A stretch of DNA of 64,000 nt from NCBI RefSeq assembly GCF_900090265.1, contig NZ_LT607752.1:1488001-1552000 (forward strand), given 5' to 3'. Within the stretch, counting starts at the first letter, position 1; each line of letters begins with the position of its first letter. Of the stretch, positions 54,078 to 61,856 are shown one piece after another. The notes under the pieces are model-generated. The model worked only from the letters and a program-made list of their open reading frames with translations, did no database searches and had not been told where the DNA came from. Source of the DNA: Micromonospora rifamycinica (GTDB lineage Bacteria > Actinomycetota > Actinomycetes > Mycobacteriales > Micromonosporaceae). The translations under genes and the position numbers were made by a program.

Positions 54078-54092
54078 GATACTGTCTCACTC
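54078..54092. promoter_or_regulatory. Candidate IclR site before iclR
   Basis: Read on the - strand GAGTGAGACAGTATC, with core GAGAC-AGT-ATC, 20 bp before the ATG at 54112. The position suits autoregulation. Confidence 0.5.
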
Positions 54093-54111
54093 TGCGCACA
54101 AAGGAATCCAG

Positions 54112-54939
54112 ATGGCGGACGATGCCCCTTCGCCGGTCAAGAGCGCTGACCCCAGCTCACCGGCGATCCAGACCGTGCAGCGCGCGGCGGTCATCCTGAA
54201 CGCGTTCACCGCGGCCCGTCCGCGCCTGAGCCTCAACGAACTCACCGCCAGCCTCGGCACCAGCAAGGCCACCGCGCACCGCTACACCAAAGCGCTGCGG
54301 GAGAGCAACCTGCTGCGCTACGACGAGCGGGAGGGACTCTACTCGCTCGGGCCGCAGATCCTCACCCTCTCCGCCGCCGCCCGCGCGGCGATGCCGGTGA
54401 TCAGCATCGCCGGCCCGCGCATGCAGCAACTGGTCCGCGAGATCGACGAGACCGTCGTGCTCAGCGTCTGGGACGGCGACACCGCCGTGGTGGTCCGCGC
54501 CGACGACAACACCGACCGGGTCATCCGGGTCAGTGTTCGCACCGGCTCCCGGCTGTCGCGCACCGAGTCCGCCCAGGGCCGGGTGTTCTGCGCCTTCCTC
54601 CCCGAAGCCGACGTGCCGGGGCTGGCCGACGAGATCGCGGCCTCCGCCGAGCTGCGCCGGGAGGTCGACAAGATCCGGCGTACCGGCATCTCGGCCAACA
54701 CGCCCTCGGCCAACGGGGTCCGCAGCATCGCCGCGCCGATCTTCCGGGGCAGCACCCTGATCGCCGCGATGGCCATCGTCGGCACCACCACCTCGGTCCC
54801 CGAGGGCACCGACAGCACGCTCGCCATCGCCCTGCAACGCGCCGCCGCCGTGGTGACCGCCGAGCTGGGCAGCAGCAACGGCCACCACCCGCACGGCAAC
54901 GGCCAGCACCCGCCGGCCGGCGGCAACGGCAGCCGCTGA
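54112..54939 (+). CDS. IclR-family regulator (copy 1)
   Basis: 275 aa from ATG 54112 behind AAAGGAA; the in-frame stretch from 54064 has no ribosome site. The winged helix-turn-helix IQTVQRAAVILNAFTAARPRLSLNELTASLGTSKATAHRYTKALRESNLLRY is followed by the GAF-like effector domain (LVREIDETVVLSVWDGDTAVVVRADDNTDRVIRVSVRTGSRLSRTESAQGRVFCAFL). The C-terminal tail is a His/Asn/Gly-rich stretch (NGHHPHGNGQHPPAGGNG). It is the best candidate controller of the surrounding catabolic genes. Confidence 0.93.
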   Translation: MADDAPSPVKSADPSSPAIQTVQRAAVILNAFTAARPRLSLNELTASLGTSKATAHRYTKALRESNLLRYDEREGLYSLGPQILTLSAAARAAMPVISIAGPRMQQLVREIDETVVLSVWDGDTAVVVRADDNTDRVIRVSVRTGSRLSRTESAQGRVFCAFLPEADVPGLADEIAASAELRREVDKIRRTGISANTPSANGVRSIAAPIFRGSTLIAAMAIVGTTTSVPEGTDSTLAIALQRAAAVVTAELGSSNGHHPHGNGQHPPAGGNGSR

Positions 54940-55000
54940 CCTGCCGCAGCGGCCCTACCCCGCGCCGGCCGGGTAGCCGGCCCGGTGTGCCCCGCCCGCG

Positions 55001-55771
55001 TCAGCTCGCGCCGAGCGCCTCGGACAACTCCCGGGCCACCAGCCGCAGGCTGTCCGCCGCGGCGATTTCCACCGCGCCGGACAGCGCCGTGCTGGTGCCC
55101 AGCACCGCCAGCGCGGCGACCACCTGGCTGCGCTCGAACACCGGCGCGGCGAGCACCCGTACCCCGAAATCCTCCGGGGAGTTGACCGCGTAACCGTCCC
55201 GGCGGACCTGCTCGACGACCGCCCGCAGCCCCGCCGACAGCCGCAGCTGGCGGGCCACCGCAGGCGCCTCGCCGGGCGACAGGTAGGCGCAGAACACCCG
55301 GCCCTGCGCCGAGCGCAGCAGATCCAACGGCGACCCGGTACGCACACTCAACCGCACGTCACCGCTGGTGTTGTCCATGCAGCGGACCACCGTGGGGGCC
55401 TCGCCGTTCCACACGCTGAGCACCGAGGTCTGGTTGGTCACCCGGGTGAGCCGGTCGAGGTGGGGCTCGGCGGCGGTGACGATGGGCAGCGCCGCGCGGG
55501 CGGCGGCCTCCATCGCCAGGATCTGCGGACCCAGCGTGTAGGTGGCGGTGGCCACGTCGAAGCGCAGCAGGTTGGCCGCGCGCAGCGCGCGGGCGTACCG
55601 GTGCGCGGTGGCCCGGCTGATCGCCAGGTCGGCGGTCAGCTCGGCCAGGGTGAGCCGGGGCCGCTCGACGGAGAACGCCTGGAGGATGGTGGCGGCCCGC
55701 TGCACGGTCTGGATCGCCGGCGCGTCACCGGCCGGCTCGTCGACTCCGCCCGTCACCACGTCACCTCGCAC
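55001..55771 (-). CDS. IclR-family regulator (copy 2)
   Basis: 256 aa from GTG 55771; GTG 55759 with AGG a few bases ahead is an alternative. HTH IQTVQRAATILQAFSVERPRLTLAELTADLAISRATAHRYARALRAANLLRF and effector domain TNQTSVLSVWNGEAPTVVRCMDNTSGDVRLSVRTGSPLDLLRSAQGRVFCAYL are close to copy 1, so the two arose by duplication. It is convergent with copy 1, ending 61 bp from it. The effector pocket differs (C instead of A before MDN), suggesting a second ligand. Confidence 0.93.
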   Translation of the reverse strand: MRGDVVTGGVDEPAGDAPAIQTVQRAATILQAFSVERPRLTLAELTADLAISRATAHRYARALRAANLLRFDVATATYTLGPQILAMEAAARAALPIVTAAEPHLDRLTRVTNQTSVLSVWNGEAPTVVRCMDNTSGDVRLSVRTGSPLDLLRSAQGRVFCAYLSPGEAPAVARQLRLSAGLRAVVEQVRRDGYAVNSPEDFGVRVLAAPVFERSQVVAALAVLGTSTALSGAVEIAAADSLRLVARELSEALGAS

Positions 55772-55854
55772 TCGCCGTCCGCCGAAAGGCGAACTCTACC
55801 GAGCGCGGACCGCATCCGGCGACACGGACACCACCCCACCGCGGATGCCCCGGC

Positions 55855-55901
55855 GATCTTGGTGGGAAACAGCCCCCAGGGGGCACTTTCCCACCAAGAT
55901 C
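55855..55901. terminator. Nested hairpin with 15-bp perfect arms
   Basis: GATCTTGGTGGGAAA (55855-55869) pairs with TTTCCCACCAAGATC (55887-55901), and the loop itself contains GCCCCC-A-GGGGGC. It follows the SnoaL-like gene by 38 bp. Confidence 0.7.
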
Positions 55902-55938
55902 TCTCAGACCTGCCGGCGGACCCGACGCCGGGGCCGGG

Positions 55939-56391
55939 TCACGCCGGGCCGCCCGCCCCCGAACCGGGGACGGGCGGCGGACCGGTGGCGTCGGCGAGCT
56001 GACGGTGGACCTCACCGCTGTCCCAGTAGTCGACCCGGTGGGCGATCAGGCCGTCCGGGTCGACCCGGAACCGGAACACGCCGCGGATACGTACCGGTGC
56101 CCGGCCGGCGGAGGCCAACCGGAACGACATCCGGTACGCCACCGCCGCCCGGTCACCGTCGGCGAGCAGCTCCTCCACCTCGTACCGCAGGTCGACGAAC
56201 TCGGCCAGGAAACCGTCGAGCCGGGCCCGGTACCGGGACCGGCCGACCACCGTCCGGCCGAGGGCGGCGGTGTGCTCGTTGACGAAGTCGGCGCTGACGC
56301 AGCCGGCGACGGCGTCGGCGTCGTGGGCGTTCAACGCCGCCAGGTACCGCTGGACGGCGGCGCGGGTGGACGCTGCGGTCAGCTCCCCCAC
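55939..56391 (-). CDS. SnoaL/NTF2-like protein
   Basis: 150 aa from GTG 56391, which lies within the last codons of the upstream VOC gene. STRAAVQRYLAALNAHDADAVAGCVSADFVNEHTAALGRTVVGRSRYRARLDGFLAEFVDLRYEVEELLADGDRAAVAYRMSFR is the cone-shaped NTF2/SnoaL fold. Such proteins act as isomerases, cyclases or hydrolases on small hydrophobic substrates. Coupled translation with the VOC gene suggests a shared pathway. The exact start is uncertain. Confidence 0.8.
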   Translation of the reverse strand: MGELTAASTRAAVQRYLAALNAHDADAVAGCVSADFVNEHTAALGRTVVGRSRYRARLDGFLAEFVDLRYEVEELLADGDRAAVAYRMSFRLASAGRAPVRIRGVFRFRVDPDGLIAHRVDYWDSGEVHRQLADATGPPPVPGSGAGGPA

Positions 56392-56828
56392 CGACGCCGC
56401 ACGGTGTCGAAGACCTGCTGGTCGTGGGAGATCTCGATGACGTTGCCGTCGGGGTCCTTCAGCGCGCAGATGTAGCCGACCGGCGGCGGCATCTGCCGCG
56501 GCTCCCAGTGCAGGCAGCCCAGCTCGCGGGCCCGCCCGGCGATCTCGTCGACGTCCGACCGCTGCGGCACCTCGATGCCGATGTGCGCGAACGGGTGCAG
56601 CAGGCCGAGCTGGCCGCCCTTGTCCTTGTTGAAGGAGACGAGCACCAGCACGAACGGGGTCTCGACCTGCTTGTCGTTGGAGAGCCAGACGCTCTCCCCG
56701 TCGGCGTCGGCGAACCGCTCCACGACCACCAGCGGGGTGAGCGTGGTGTAGAAGGAGATCGCCTTGTCGAGGTCGCCGGTGGGCAACGCCACGTGCGTCC
56801 ATCGGGCTTGGGTCAGACCGGTCGCCAC
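56379..56828 (-). CDS. Single-domain VOC (glyoxalase/dioxygenase-like) protein
   Basis: 149 aa from GTG 56828, with GGAGG eight bases before it; GTG 56840 lacks such a site. RWTHVALPTGDLDKAISFYTTLTPLVVVERF, HIGIEVPQRSDVDEIAGRARELG and ALKDPDGNVIEISHDQQVF are the VOC fold, with metal ligands His (THVAL), His (AHIGIEV) and Glu (VIEISHD). It is a small lyase, isomerase or extradiol-type enzyme and is divergent from the aldo/keto reductase. Confidence 0.85.
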   Translation of the reverse strand: MATGLTQARWTHVALPTGDLDKAISFYTTLTPLVVVERFADADGESVWLSNDKQVETPFVLVLVSFNKDKGGQLGLLHPFAHIGIEVPQRSDVDEIAGRARELGCLHWEPRQMPPPVGYICALKDPDGNVIEISHDQQVFDTVRRRWGS

Positions 56829-57014
56829 TGTTACCTCCACCGTACCGAAATGTCCATCGCTATCGCGTTCACCAGCCTATTCACTGTTCGGTCGGCGGGT
56901 CGATGTGCCGGGGACACAAAGCCGGCCCGCCGGCTTCGACGCGCCGGGACGGTGCCGGCGGCCGGTCGCCGTGTCAGCGTGGGGACACACCGCGTACGGG
57001 AGGACGATCGGATC

Positions 57015-58043
57015 ATGCAGTACCGCAGACTGGGCGGGACCGGGGTCGAGGTCAGCACCCTCTGCCTGGGCACGATGATGTTCGGCGCCTGGGGCAACAC
57101 CGACGAGCAGGAGTGCCACCGGATCGTCGGCGAGGCGCTCGACGCCGGGATCAACCTGGTCGACACCGCCGACGTGTACGCCCACGGCGAGTCCGAGGAG
57201 ATCCTCGGCCGGGCGCTGCGTGGCCGGCGCGACGACGTGGTGCTGGCCACCAAGTTCCACGAGCCGATGGGGGACGACCGCAACCGGCGGGGCAACTCCC
57301 GTCGCTGGATCCGGCAGGCGGTGGAGGGCAGCCTGCGCCGGCTGGGCACCGACTGGATCGACCTCTACCAGGTGCACCGCCCCGACCCGCTGACCGACGT
57401 CGACGAGACCCTCGGCGCGCTGACCGACCTGGTCCGGGAGGGCAAGGTCCGGATGATCGGCACCTCGGCGTTTCCCGCCGAGCAGATCGTCGAGGCGCAG
57501 TGGACGGCCGAGCGCCGGCACCGGGAACGCTTCACCACCGAACAGCTCGGCTACTCGATCCTGACCCGGGGCGTCGAGGCCGCCGTCCTGCCCACCAGCG
57601 AGCGGTACCGGCTCGGCGTGCTGGTGTTCAGCCCGCTCAACGGCGGCTGGCTGACCGGCAAGTACCGGTCGACGGCTGTACCCGCCGACTCCCGCGCCGG
57701 GCGCAACGGCGACCACTTCGACTTCCGCGACGCCGCCGCCCGGGACCGCAAGCTCGCCCTGGTCGACGAGCTGGCCACGCTCGCCGACGAGAGCGGCCTG
57801 ACGCTGATCGAGCTGGCGCTCGGTTTCGTGCTGAGCCACCCGGCGGTGACCAGCGCCATCATCGGGCCACGCACCCTCGCCCAGCTCCGCAGCCAGCTAC
57901 CCGCCGGGGAGCCGGCCGGGCTGCCGGCCGACGTGCTGGACCGGATCGACGCGTTGGTCCAGCCGGGCCACGACGTCAACCCGGCCGACGCCGGCTACCG
58001 GGTGCCCGCCCTGACCGACCCCACCCTCCGCCGCCGCCCCTGA
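57015..58043 (+). CDS. Aldo/keto reductase
   Basis: 342 aa from ATG 57015. The catalytic tetrad is Asp50 (LVDTADVYA), Tyr55, Lys80 (VLATKFHEP) and His121 (YQVHRPDP). LGFVLSHPAVTSAIIGPRTLAQL is the NADPH-binding end of the barrel. It reduces an aldehyde or ketone to alcohol, or works in reverse. The gene's end (RRRP stop) lies inside the first unit of a 36-bp tandem array that runs on into non-coding DNA. Confidence 0.93.
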   Translation: MQYRRLGGTGVEVSTLCLGTMMFGAWGNTDEQECHRIVGEALDAGINLVDTADVYAHGESEEILGRALRGRRDDVVLATKFHEPMGDDRNRRGNSRRWIRQAVEGSLRRLGTDWIDLYQVHRPDPLTDVDETLGALTDLVREGKVRMIGTSAFPAEQIVEAQWTAERRHRERFTTEQLGYSILTRGVEAAVLPTSERYRLGVLVFSPLNGGWLTGKYRSTAVPADSRAGRNGDHFDFRDAAARDRKLALVDELATLADESGLTLIELALGFVLSHPAVTSAIIGPRTLAQLRSQLPAGEPAGLPADVLDRIDALVQPGHDVNPADAGYRVPALTDPTLRRRP

Positions 58044-58170
58044 CACCGCCGCCCCCACCCTGTGCGCCGCCGCCCCTGACACCGCCGCCCCCACCCTGTG
58101 CGCCGCCGCCCCTGACGCCGCCGACCCCACCCTGCGCCGCCGCCCCTGACGCCGCCGACCCCTGACGCCG
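58024..58170 (+). repeat. 36-bp tandem array built from the 3' end of the aldo/keto reductase gene
   Basis: The segment CGCCGCCGCCCCTGAC recurs with tgac at 58041, 58077, 58113 and 58147, then a partial copy at 58163. Spacings are 36, 36, 34 and 16. The first copy contains the gene's stop codon, and later copies carry the same stop. Confidence 0.85.
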
Positions 58171-58270
58171 CCGGCCCCGGTCGCGTCGCCGGTGCCGTCG
58201 CCCGTGCCGGTACCGGCGGCTTCCGGCGGACGTCCGGCGCGGTCCACCTCCCAAGATCACGCTCGAACAT

Positions 58271-58310
58271 GGTTGTAGTGGCCTCGCTGCGCCCGGAGGC
58301 CACTACAACC
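58271..58310. terminator. Hairpin with 15-bp perfect arms between convergent genes
   Basis: GGTTGTAGTGGCCTC (58271-58285) pairs with GAGGCCACTACAACC (58296-58310), 10-nt loop. The right arm covers the stop of the 58653-58303 gene. AAGATC and GATCTT flank the structure, as in the 55855 hairpin. Confidence 0.7.
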
Positions 58311-58653
58311 AGGAAGTAGCACGATCTTGCCGGCCGGCGACGGCACCGCAGAGCGGGCAGCGGGTGTCGGAGGCGGTGAGTGGGTCGCCGGGAGTGGCAG
58401 CGCGGCGTGGGGTGCGGGTTGCGGAGGCAGCGCGCGGGGCGCGGGTTGCGGAGGCAGCGCGCGGGGTGCGGGTTGCGGAGGCAGCGCGCGGGGTGCGGGT
58501 TGCGGAGGCAGCGCGCGGGGTGCGGGGAGCGGAGGCGGGGAGCGGATCGCGAGTAGCGGGATGTGGGCTGTCGCGGTGGTCGCGGAGGGCGTGGCGGGCC
58601 TGGAGGGTGAGGCGGTTGCGGATCTGGGCCAGGGACAGGAACGGCGCGGTCAT
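58303..58653 (-). CDS. Small protein with CPLCG knuckle and repeat-expanded middle
   Basis: 116 aa from ATG 58653, two bases after the XRE regulator's stop, so it belongs to that operon. The N-terminus (FLSLAQIRNRLTLQARHALRDHRD) is a predicted helix, and the C-terminus has one zinc-knuckle-like CPLCGAVAGRQ. Between them four copies of PRAASATRT, plus partial ones, are encoded by a 27-bp tandem repeat. No known family is recognised. Position and the conserved ends argue for a real gene despite the repeat. Confidence 0.6.
   Translation of the reverse strand: MTAPFLSLAQIRNRLTLQARHALRDHRDSPHPATRDPLPASAPRTPRAASATRTPRAASATRTPRAASATRAPRAASATRTPRRAATPGDPLTASDTRCPLCGAVAGRQDRATSWL
58413..58520 (-). 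repeat. 27-bp in-frame tandem repeat, four copies
   Basis: The unit tgcgggttgcggaggcagcg... starts at 58413, 58440, 58467 and 58494, with a fifth degenerate copy at 58521. The period of 27 keeps the small gene's frame. Confidence 0.9.
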
Positions 58654-58655
58654 GC

Positions 58656-59857
58656 TCAACTCACCGTGAGGGCGGCGGCGAGTTGGACGATCGTGGCGGG
58701 GGCGTGTGGGTCGTGGGCTACCTGGGTGAGGACCGCACGGGCGGCGGGCCGGTGGCGTACCTCGTCGGGGGCGGTGCGCTCGGCGGCGAGCAGGGCGCGG
58801 GCGGCGTTGCCCGGGTCGCCGACGTGCAGGTAGGCGCGGGCGGCGTCGAGCAGGTGCGCGGCGCGATGTTCGGCGGGTAGCCACCGCCAGCCGTCACGGG
58901 CGACTGTCTTCTCGTGCCACACCACCGCCGCACCGGCGTCGCCCAGGTCGAGGGCGGCGGCGACCCGCGCCAGGTCCACCGCGACCGGCCCGAACGCGGT
59001 CCGGTGGTGGTCATGGCCGTCACCGACCCGGGCGGCCATGCCGGCGGCCTCGTCGAGCAGCTCGGCCGTGGTGTGGTCGTCGCCGTCCCGGGCGGCGGCC
59101 AATGCCGCCTGCACCACCAGCGTCCCGCACAGCGACAGCTCCGCAGCGGGCGCGTCGTCGAGGTCGGGCGGGCCATCCGGTACGCGGCAGCAAGCGCCGT
59201 CGACCTGGCCATCCGCGCCCGCCCCGAGGCACGCAGCACCTGGCCGAGTTGCACGGTGACGGTGGCCACCAACACCGCGTCACCGGTAGCGGTCGACATC
59301 GCCCGGTCGGCGGCCAACCACGCCAGATCCAGCTCACCGAGCTTGACCAGCAACGACGCGGTGAGCCGGTACGTCTGCACCAGCACCGACCGCCCCGCCA
59401 CCGGATCGTCCGCGTGGACCCGCTGCGCGGCGACCACCAGGCCCGGGAGCATCCCGGTCAGCGGCGGATACCGGGCGTGCTGGAACGTGGACCAGGCGAG
59501 GCTGACCTCCCGCGCCAGCCGATCCGCCGACAATGCCTGACCCGGCGCTGCCGGCCGACCCACCACGACGTCGTACGTCGAGAGCGCCTCCCGGACCCGC
59601 CCCACCCCCTCGACCTGCCCGCTCACCTCGGCCGGCGGGACGTCCCGACCGAGCAGCACGCTCGTGTCGATCCGCAACACTCCGGCGATGTCCTGGAGGG
59701 TGGACACCTTGTCCAGGGTGCGGACACCCCGCTCCACCTTGTCCACCCAGCTCTTCGACTTGCCCAGCCGGTCGGCGAACACCTGCTGCGACAGCCTGCG
59801 CCGCCCCCGCCAGTACGCCACCCGCCGCCCCACCGGCAGCATCTCGCTACCGTCCAC
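58656..59857 (-). pseudogene. XRE-family regulator with TPR-like domain, frameshifted
   Basis: Start at GTG 59857 (or ATG 59842), giving LPVGRRVAYWRGRRRLSQQVFADRLGKSKSWVDKVERGVRTLDKVSTLQDIAGVLRIDTSVLL, a clear XRE helix-turn-helix, and then a helical sensor region to AALAAAYRMAR. There the frame is lost: the natural continuation DLDDAPAAELSLCGTLVVQAALAAARDGDDHTTAELLDEAAGMAARVG lies one frame over and runs to the stop at 58656. The break is in the C/G run at about 59162-59172, equal to one missing base. The rest of the gene is intact, so a recent mutation or sequence error is likely. It overlaps the 55-aa gene upstream. Confidence 0.75.
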
Positions 59858-60014
59858 CACGCCACCGCCGATCCGGCAGCGCCCGGGTCGTCTCCTCCAC
59901 CGGTATCCGCTCCGCCTCGGCCTGCGCGAGCAGCCGCTGCCGCGCCGCCTCCCGCTCCGCCGCCTGGATCTCCTCACCCCGGCTTCCACCCCGACCCCTG
60001 TCCGTGCTATCCAT
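59847..60014 (-). CDS. 55-aa hydrophilic helical protein upstream of an XRE regulator
   Basis: ATG 60014 behind GAAGGGGA. The sequence is charged and helix-forming (EEIQAAEREAARQRLLAQAEAERIPVEETTRALPDRRW) and has no known domain. Its end overlaps the start of the frameshifted XRE gene by about 11 bp, so translation is coupled. It may be a small partner of the regulator. Confidence 0.55.
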   Translation of the reverse strand: MDSTDRGRGGSRGEEIQAAEREAARQRLLAQAEAERIPVEETTRALPDRRWRGGR

Positions 60015-60182
60015 CTGCGTCCCCTTCGGAAAAGGGCGCGACGGTGTGCTCGGAAGGTGCCGCCGCGCCGGATCACGGGGCATCGTTCGACCCCGTGCTG
60101 AGGGGGACGCGGCGACCAGGCGACGTCGCACCGCCCGCCGCATCCCGTGCGGAAGACGTTACGTACGGTGACCACGAGGAAT

Positions 60183-60199
60183 GGGTAGGGTTTCTACCC
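60183..60199. promoter_or_regulatory. Inverted repeat GGGTAG-N5-CTACCC
   Basis: A perfect 6-bp dyad just beyond the stop of the 61416-60205 gene and upstream of the 60014 gene. It could be an XRE operator for the second transcription unit; a terminator role is the alternative. Confidence 0.4.
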
Positions 60200-60204
60200 C
60201 CGGT

Positions 60205-61416
60205 TCACGGGACGAGGCCGACCTTCACCGCGAGGTCGCGGGCCTCGTCGCGGGTGGACCGTGGACCGTGGAGCAGATCCAGGGTGATCTGTCGGGCGTA
60301 CCCGTTGAAACGGATCGTCTCCGGGGCCGACTCGTACGCCTGCCGGAGCATCGCTACGACAGCCTCCTTGTCGCCCTTTCCGTAGTGCGCCCGCGCCACC
60401 TCGATCAGATGCCGCGCCCGGCGTGGCCTCGACGGAATCGCCGCCGCCTCGTGGCGACGCGCCTGTCGCACCGCTTCGCCGGACTTCTGCAACTCCACCG
60501 CCACGGTCACCGCATGAGCGCCCATGATGACCCGGGAGAACGACGTCTGTGGCTGGTAGAAGCCCGACGGCAGTCTTTGCGCGGCCCGGTCCGCACGGTC
60601 CCAGTACCGCCACGCCCGGCCCTCCTCTCCCGCCCGGGCGGCGGTGTACGCGGCCTCGAAGTTCAGTGCCCCCCACAACGCCAGCAGACCCGCTCCTCCC
60701 TCGGTCGCCCGGGACTCCAGAGCCGACAGCACATCCAACGTCACCGCCATCGCGGTGTCCCAGTCGCCGGTGTCGCGGTGCACCTGCCCCAGGAACCACC
60801 CCGCGCGGGCGATGGCCTCGGGGTCGCCCGACTCCTGTGCCGCCACCATCGCCCGATCCGCAACCCGCCAGATCAGCTCGGCGGCGGGCTGGTAGGCCAG
60901 GAACATCTGCACCGCCCCGAGTGTCTCGGCCAACAACGCCTGGGCCTGTCGCCGCTCCGTGCCCTCGTACTCCAACGCGGCGTGCTGCACATCCCGCAGC
61001 AGCCCGGGCAGCAACGTCCCCAGCACCGTCCGGTGGTCCGATGCCTGGTGACGCGCCCGCCACGCCGCCGCAAGCCGCTCACAGAGGCTGGACAACGATT
61101 CGGGCGGAGCATCCCGGGGGATCGCGAAGCGGTTGACCGCGTCCCGCACCGACGCCAGCGCCGGGTGCTCGGGACCGTTGACCACCGCCGACCGGTTGCC
61201 CAGCTCGCCAGCGAGGACGGAGACGTCGACCTTGAGGGCACGCGCGATCCGGTCCAACATGTGGATGCGTGGCGGCAGGATGCGATCGGTCTCCACCGCC
61301 TTGACCCACTCGGCGCTGCGGCCGACCAGTCCACCCAGCACCGCGCGGGTCTTCCCGGAACGCTCCCGGTAGACCTTTAGCCGCTGCCCGAACGTCAACT
61401 CCGGCAAGGAATCCAC
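60205..61416 (-). CDS. XRE-family regulator with TPR-like C-terminal domain
   Basis: 403 aa from GTG 61416 behind GAGGAGGT. The HTH reads LTFGQRLKVYRERSGKTRAVLGGLVGRSAEWVKAVETDRILPPRIHMLDRIARALKVDVSVLAGEL. About 300 residues of helical repeat follow (AIARAGWFLGQVHRDTGDWDTAMAVTLDVLSALES and similar pairs). This is a common actinomycete regulator design in which the repeat region binds a peptide or partner. It is related to the frameshifted regulator downstream. Confidence 0.9.
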   Translation of the reverse strand: MDSLPELTFGQRLKVYRERSGKTRAVLGGLVGRSAEWVKAVETDRILPPRIHMLDRIARALKVDVSVLAGELGNRSAVVNGPEHPALASVRDAVNRFAIPRDAPPESLSSLCERLAAAWRARHQASDHRTVLGTLLPGLLRDVQHAALEYEGTERRQAQALLAETLGAVQMFLAYQPAAELIWRVADRAMVAAQESGDPEAIARAGWFLGQVHRDTGDWDTAMAVTLDVLSALESRATEGGAGLLALWGALNFEAAYTAARAGEEGRAWRYWDRADRAAQRLPSGFYQPQTSFSRVIMGAHAVTVAVELQKSGEAVRQARRHEAAAIPSRPRRARHLIEVARAHYGKGDKEAVVAMLRQAYESAPETIRFNGYARQITLDLLHGPRSTRDEARDLAVKVGLVP

Positions 61417-61856
61417 CCCGACCTCCTCGTCAGTACGGGATGCACCAACGGCCCACCGGCCCACCGGCCCACCGGCCGCCGTCACGCCAACGCTACCGAC
61501 CGTTCCGCCACCGCATAACCCCTCTTCTGGTGACTGTGTAGACCGGGGTGAGGTCTACAGGAACAGGAAAGCGACGACATCTCGGGTTGGTGCTGCCCAG
61601 CGGGGGCATACCAGCGGCAACTTCACCACGTCAAGTGGCCCCGGATGGACATGAGTCTGGGCCAGAGCCGGACAGCCTCGACAACGACTTCAGCATGTCC
61701 GGGTGCAGCGATTCCGGAAGACGCTGGCAGCTCCGGTAACTCGGTTCTGGCCACGTTCTCCGTGACAAGGTATCCGCTGCGGAGAAGATCTGTCGGGGCA
61801 CCTGAACCCGCCCCCACCAGCACAAAGCCAGCTGAAGAACGCCCCGTGGCTTCGGA
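61417..61856. other. 440-bp region without a confident gene
   Basis: It contains the dyad at 61537-61559 and short frames on both strands (61548-61739 +, 61623-61823 -) with no recognisable domain. Base composition is less GC-rich than the flanks, so gene decay or leftover DNA is possible. Confidence 0.5.
61537..61559. promoter_or_regulatory. Inverted repeat TGTAGACC-N7-GGTCTACA
   Basis: A perfect 8-bp dyad 121 bp upstream of the XRE gene start at 61416; a candidate autoregulatory operator. Confidence 0.45.

Noticed and set aside
58413-58520. Regular repeats suggestive of a CRISPR array
   Set aside because: The units are contiguous with no unique spacers, and no cas genes are nearby; this is a minisatellite.
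61548-61823. Small ORFs of 63 and 66 aa on opposite strands
   Set aside because: Neither has a recognisable domain, a good ribosome site or operon context; recorded only as part of the unassigned 440-bp region.
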